Of a stretch of 64,000 nucleotides of DNA, positions 60,858 through 64,000 are shown in pieces (position 1 is the stretch's first letter; each line of letters opens with the position of its first letter). Under the pieces are notes generated by a model. That model had not been told where the DNA came from and searched no databases. It was given only the letters and a program-made list of their open reading frames with translations. This DNA is from Flaccisagitta enflata. Its lineage: Eukaryota > Chaetognatha > Sagittoidea > Aphragmophora. Both the position numbers and the translations under genes were made by a program. The stretch is from NCBI GenBank assembly GCA_965153355.1, contig OZ231127.1, positions 78,492,001 to 78,556,000 on the forward strand, written 5' to 3'.

Positions 60858-60957
60858 TGCTCTCACTCCTCTTCTTCAGCCATCGCTCCAAGCAGGGCAT
60901 CGCGTACCGCTGACCATGTGCGATCCTTGAATGACTTATTCCTTGTTGCTGTTTCTT

Positions 60958-61012
60958 TTAAGTCGCGTGCTACGCGACTCTACACCCCGCTTTGTCCGTC
61001 CGTCCGTCAGCA
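60958..61012 (+). mobile_element. X-type head fragment, duplicon B
   Basis: Counterpart of 25172-25230 with an intact GTCGCGTGCTACGCGAC hairpin. Confidence 0.7.
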
Positions 61013-61877
61013 AGTAGATTCAGGAAAAAATTCTTCACTTCTGCTCCTTTTCTTCTCTTTGCTATTTTTTCCACTTTTGCTCCCTTTTTTTCTCTTTGCC
61101 GTTTTTTTCCTCTTTTACTGCCTTTTTCCCTCTCCTCTTTTCCCTTCTTTTCTTTTTTGTCTGTTCTTTCTTTTTCAACTCCTTTATTTCATTTTATTGT
61201 TCTTTTTTTTTACAGTATTGCTCGCTTTCAGATTTACCAGCAATGGCGACTATCGCCGACTGAATAAAAAATGACTGAGTAAAAAATGTTTTACAGTGTT
61301 TTTTAATGTATCAAATTTGAACCAGATTAGCAAAAAACTGGCTGGTTAGCATGTTCGAATCTTTTTTGTCAAATTCTTTTATTCAAAGATTTCACATCAA
61401 GTTTGAATCAAATTGATTAAAAAGTTATCCTATTCTTTTGATACAGTCCTATTTGCTGGATGGGTGGTAGGTCAGTTTAACTAGTTGCATGCTCAAATTA
61501 TCATGATTATTAGCCTGAGGTGAGTCCTTCCATTTTGAGACCTCTAATAAAATTTCATGCAAATTGATTGAAAATTGCCAAAGCTATGCATGTTTTTAAA
61601 ATTTTGATCTAGTTTTAGAATAAACGACTAAAGAAATAAACTGGTCTGGCATGGCTCCACTTTGTTCCAATAAACCTGTGTCAAAAAGTTCCTTTTTTCC
61701 CCCAAAGTCAATTTCACCCCTGGCATGAGCAAGCCTAATTGCTTCTTTTTCCTGACTGTTGCTGTTCAATTTTCGTCTTCTTTTACCCGTTTTTCTCAAT
61801 TTGTCTTTCTATAGAATTATTTTCGCTGATACCTTTTTCTCCTCTGCTGTTTTGATTTTTTACACCATCTGAATTTT

Positions 61878-62302
61878 CTGCCGCGTGTATGCTATTTAAT
61901 AACCCACTATGTCAGTCCGTGTGTCAGTTTTTCTTTTGGTTGGTCAGTCCGTCACACTTTTTTTTTTTTTTGCGTTTTGGGTGGTTTTTAGTTGCGGACA
62001 CGCAACTCTATAAGAGGCTTTGTCCGCCCGTCCATCCATCCGTCCGTCCATTGGTCCATCAGCACGGGTCGAGAAGTGGGAAATTGAGTGTTTTAAAAAC
62101 TTTTTGCGTATGATTGAGACTTTGAGTGTGTGTGGGAGGTTGGAGTGTGGACGGGGGCTGGACGCCCCTGCCCACCCGTCCACAACGATATTGTGACCCC
62201 GCGTCACTTGTTATATTACTGCACTGGCCAAATTACTTTCCTATTTAATCACTGCCCCCGCCCACCCGCACAAGATTCGGGTAGCCGTGTATCCGGCCTT
62301 GT
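61878..62302 (+). mobile_element. X-type element interrupted by a Y-prime element, duplicon B
   Basis: Counterpart of 26173-26607; the nested Y-prime spans about 61985-62213 with final hairpin GTGACCCCGCGTCAC. Confidence 0.72.
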
Positions 62303-62742
62303 CACACTTTCCTTTTGATTCCATTAATGACATCTTTCGCTTATTCAAACAGATATTCTTCGTTGCTTCAAACAGTTGTAACTTGCGAAATGGTCTAATC
62401 GATATGAAATCTTACATTTAAACGTCATTAAACATGAGTTAAAAACATTTGGTGTTTTGATTGGAATGTCCGCAGTGATTTGTGCGAGATGTTAATTTTG
62501 GCACAACTTCTTTTACTTGTGGGTTTCTTAACGAAATAAAGTAATAAACTTCTCTTTCACTCCCACAATTCTTTCTAAATTCTTCATCCTCAATTCTGTG
62601 AATATGAATAAGAATCAACTAGATTTAAAGATATCGTTTTCTATTTGACCTGTAAATTAGATTTATCACTTGGTTTATAATTGAATATCCTCTCTGAATT
62701 AGTTGCTATTTATTATCTCTTTTTTTCAGCTTGTAGTTTTTC

Positions 62743-62905
62743 TTTTTAGTTGCGGACACGCAACTCTATACGAGGCTTTGTCCGTCCGTCCGTCGGTCCG
62801 TTGGTCCGTCCGTCGGTCCGTCAGCACAAGTCGAAAAGTGGAAAAACGCGCATATCCGCCCCTGCCCACCCGTCCGCAACTGGTGGCCGTGTATCCGGCC
62901 TTGTT
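62743..62905 (+). mobile_element. Y-type hairpin element, duplicon B, intact
   Basis: TTTTTAGTTGCGGACACGCA head; GTCCGTCGGTCC array; GTCCGCAACTGGTGGCC tail; ends GTATCCGGCCTTGTT. Confidence 0.87.
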
Positions 62906-63225
62906 CAAACTGTCCCTCACTTTTCTTCACCCTCTTCACTTTTACCTCCTCCCCCCCCGCCACCTCGCCATCCCCCCCCCCCTTGTCTTTGTTTCCCTCT
63001 TGGCTTTCTCCTCAATCTCGTCCATCTGCTGTTGTTTGTTTCATTTGCAGTTTTATCATCTTCTCCTTCGTCTCTTCTTTCTTCTCCTCCTCCTCTTCCT
63101 TCTCTTTCTACTGCTCTTGTTCCTCCTCCTCCTCCTCCTCCTCAACTCACCCTGCCATGTGCCCTGATGGAGATTGGGGGGATTTAACCCTCCTCTCGTC
63201 CCCTTCTGTAGAATCTCCCCTTAAA

Positions 63226-63234
<9 letters not shown>

Positions 63235-63323
<89 letters not shown>

Positions 63324-63391
63324 GGGTGAGGATGCGGAGGATGCCCAAGGCGGCCCGCGGCCCCAAATCCCTCGGACGTTCGACGCAGTGT

Positions 63392-63487
<96 letters not shown>
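63235..63487 (+). repeat. Two (TC)n arrays split by a GC-rich 70-bp segment, duplicon B
   Basis: 63235-63322 and 63393-63487. Copy A at 27572-27640 has only short interrupted TC and CTCTCTG tracts. Confidence 0.95.
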
Positions 63488-63489
<2 letters not shown>

Positions 63490-63699
63490 CAAATTCACTC
63501 GCAGATGTGAAGAAAGAGGAAGACAAAGGAGAAAGTGAAACAAAGGCAAAAACAGAAAAAAAACTCTCCTCAAAAGATCTACACAGAAAGAAAGTGATAG
63601 AGAAAGAAAGAAAAAACGAAAGAAGTAAAGAAAGAGATAGAGAAAGAAAGAAAAAACGAGAGAAGACAAGTAAGAGAAAGAGAAAAGAAGAAAAGCTTT

Positions 63700-63715
63700 A
63701 AGAAAGAAAGAATGA

Positions 63716-63783
<68 letters not shown>

Positions 63784-63787
63784 AAAA

Positions 63788-63855
<68 letters not shown>

Positions 63856-63870
63856 GAGGAAGAAAGAAAA
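63700..63870 (+). repeat. (GAAA)n, duplicon B
   Basis: Long array near the window end. Confidence 0.95.
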
Positions 63871-64000
63871 GGGGAAAGGACAAAGTGTGTCTGGAGAAGG
63901 AAGACATGGATGGGCGAATTTCATCATTTTCCTCTTTTGTGAAAATGTCAACTTGACGCGAAATGGCAAACTTGACTTCCTTTCTTCTCTTTTTTTCTTT

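Overview
This window is eukaryotic nuclear DNA, almost certainly from an animal and plausibly a marine invertebrate, but the taxon cannot be fixed from sequence alone. No complete protein-coding gene is recognisable. It is dominated by long simple-sequence arrays (GA/TC, GT/CA, AAC/TTG, AAG, AAAG) and by many families of non-autonomous transposable elements, often nested. Almost all long open frames are microsatellite translations (poly-Leu/Ser, Arg-Glu, Cys-Val, His-Thr, Lys-Glu). The only recognisable protein is a reverse-transcriptase C-terminal remnant at 51265-51714. Two short GC-rich or low-complexity minus-strand segments with good splice-acceptor sequences (18898-19221 and 39026-39192) are offered as candidate exons at low confidence.

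Layout. 1-9.7 kb: microsatellites, several Tc1/mariner- or pogo-like short inverted-repeat elements (3272-3379, 3764-4933, 5468-6036, 8054-8320) and a cluster of hairpin-headed elements (subfamilies X and Y) mixed with a second family (W). 9.686-28.49 kb is copy A of a large direct duplication; 49.146 kb to the window end is copy B. The copies are collinear and, where compared by eye, differ by a few percent. They differ by clean insertions: copy A has a 1128-bp hAT-type element and a 3766-bp foldback element, each with 8-bp target duplications; copy B has a 2516-bp Tc1-like composite and an extra Y element. This is either a true segmental duplication or two haplotypes joined by the assembler. 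28.5-49.1 kb, between the copies, holds (AAAG)n and (GA)n arrays, two copies of hairpin subfamily Z, AT-rich unique sequence at 36.2-37.7 kb, and candidate exon 2.

The most notable system is the dispersed family here called X/Y/Z. Each member starts after a T-run with a 16-18 nt hairpin, carries a (GTCY)n-like tetranucleotide array, and ends near GTATCCGGCCTTGTT. The hairpin sequence differs between subfamilies, but both arms change together. A third site near the far end also changes, so that it always stays the exact 10-nt reverse complement of the hairpin 5' arm plus loop. This architecture resembles the asymmetric terminal inverted repeats of Helitron2/Helentron-type non-autonomous elements (HINE/DINE-1-like, known to carry GTCY microsatellites). 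A second modular family (C, ends GGGCAGCGGCCCCAAAGGG) carries interchangeable minisatellite bodies and is itself embedded in some X elements.
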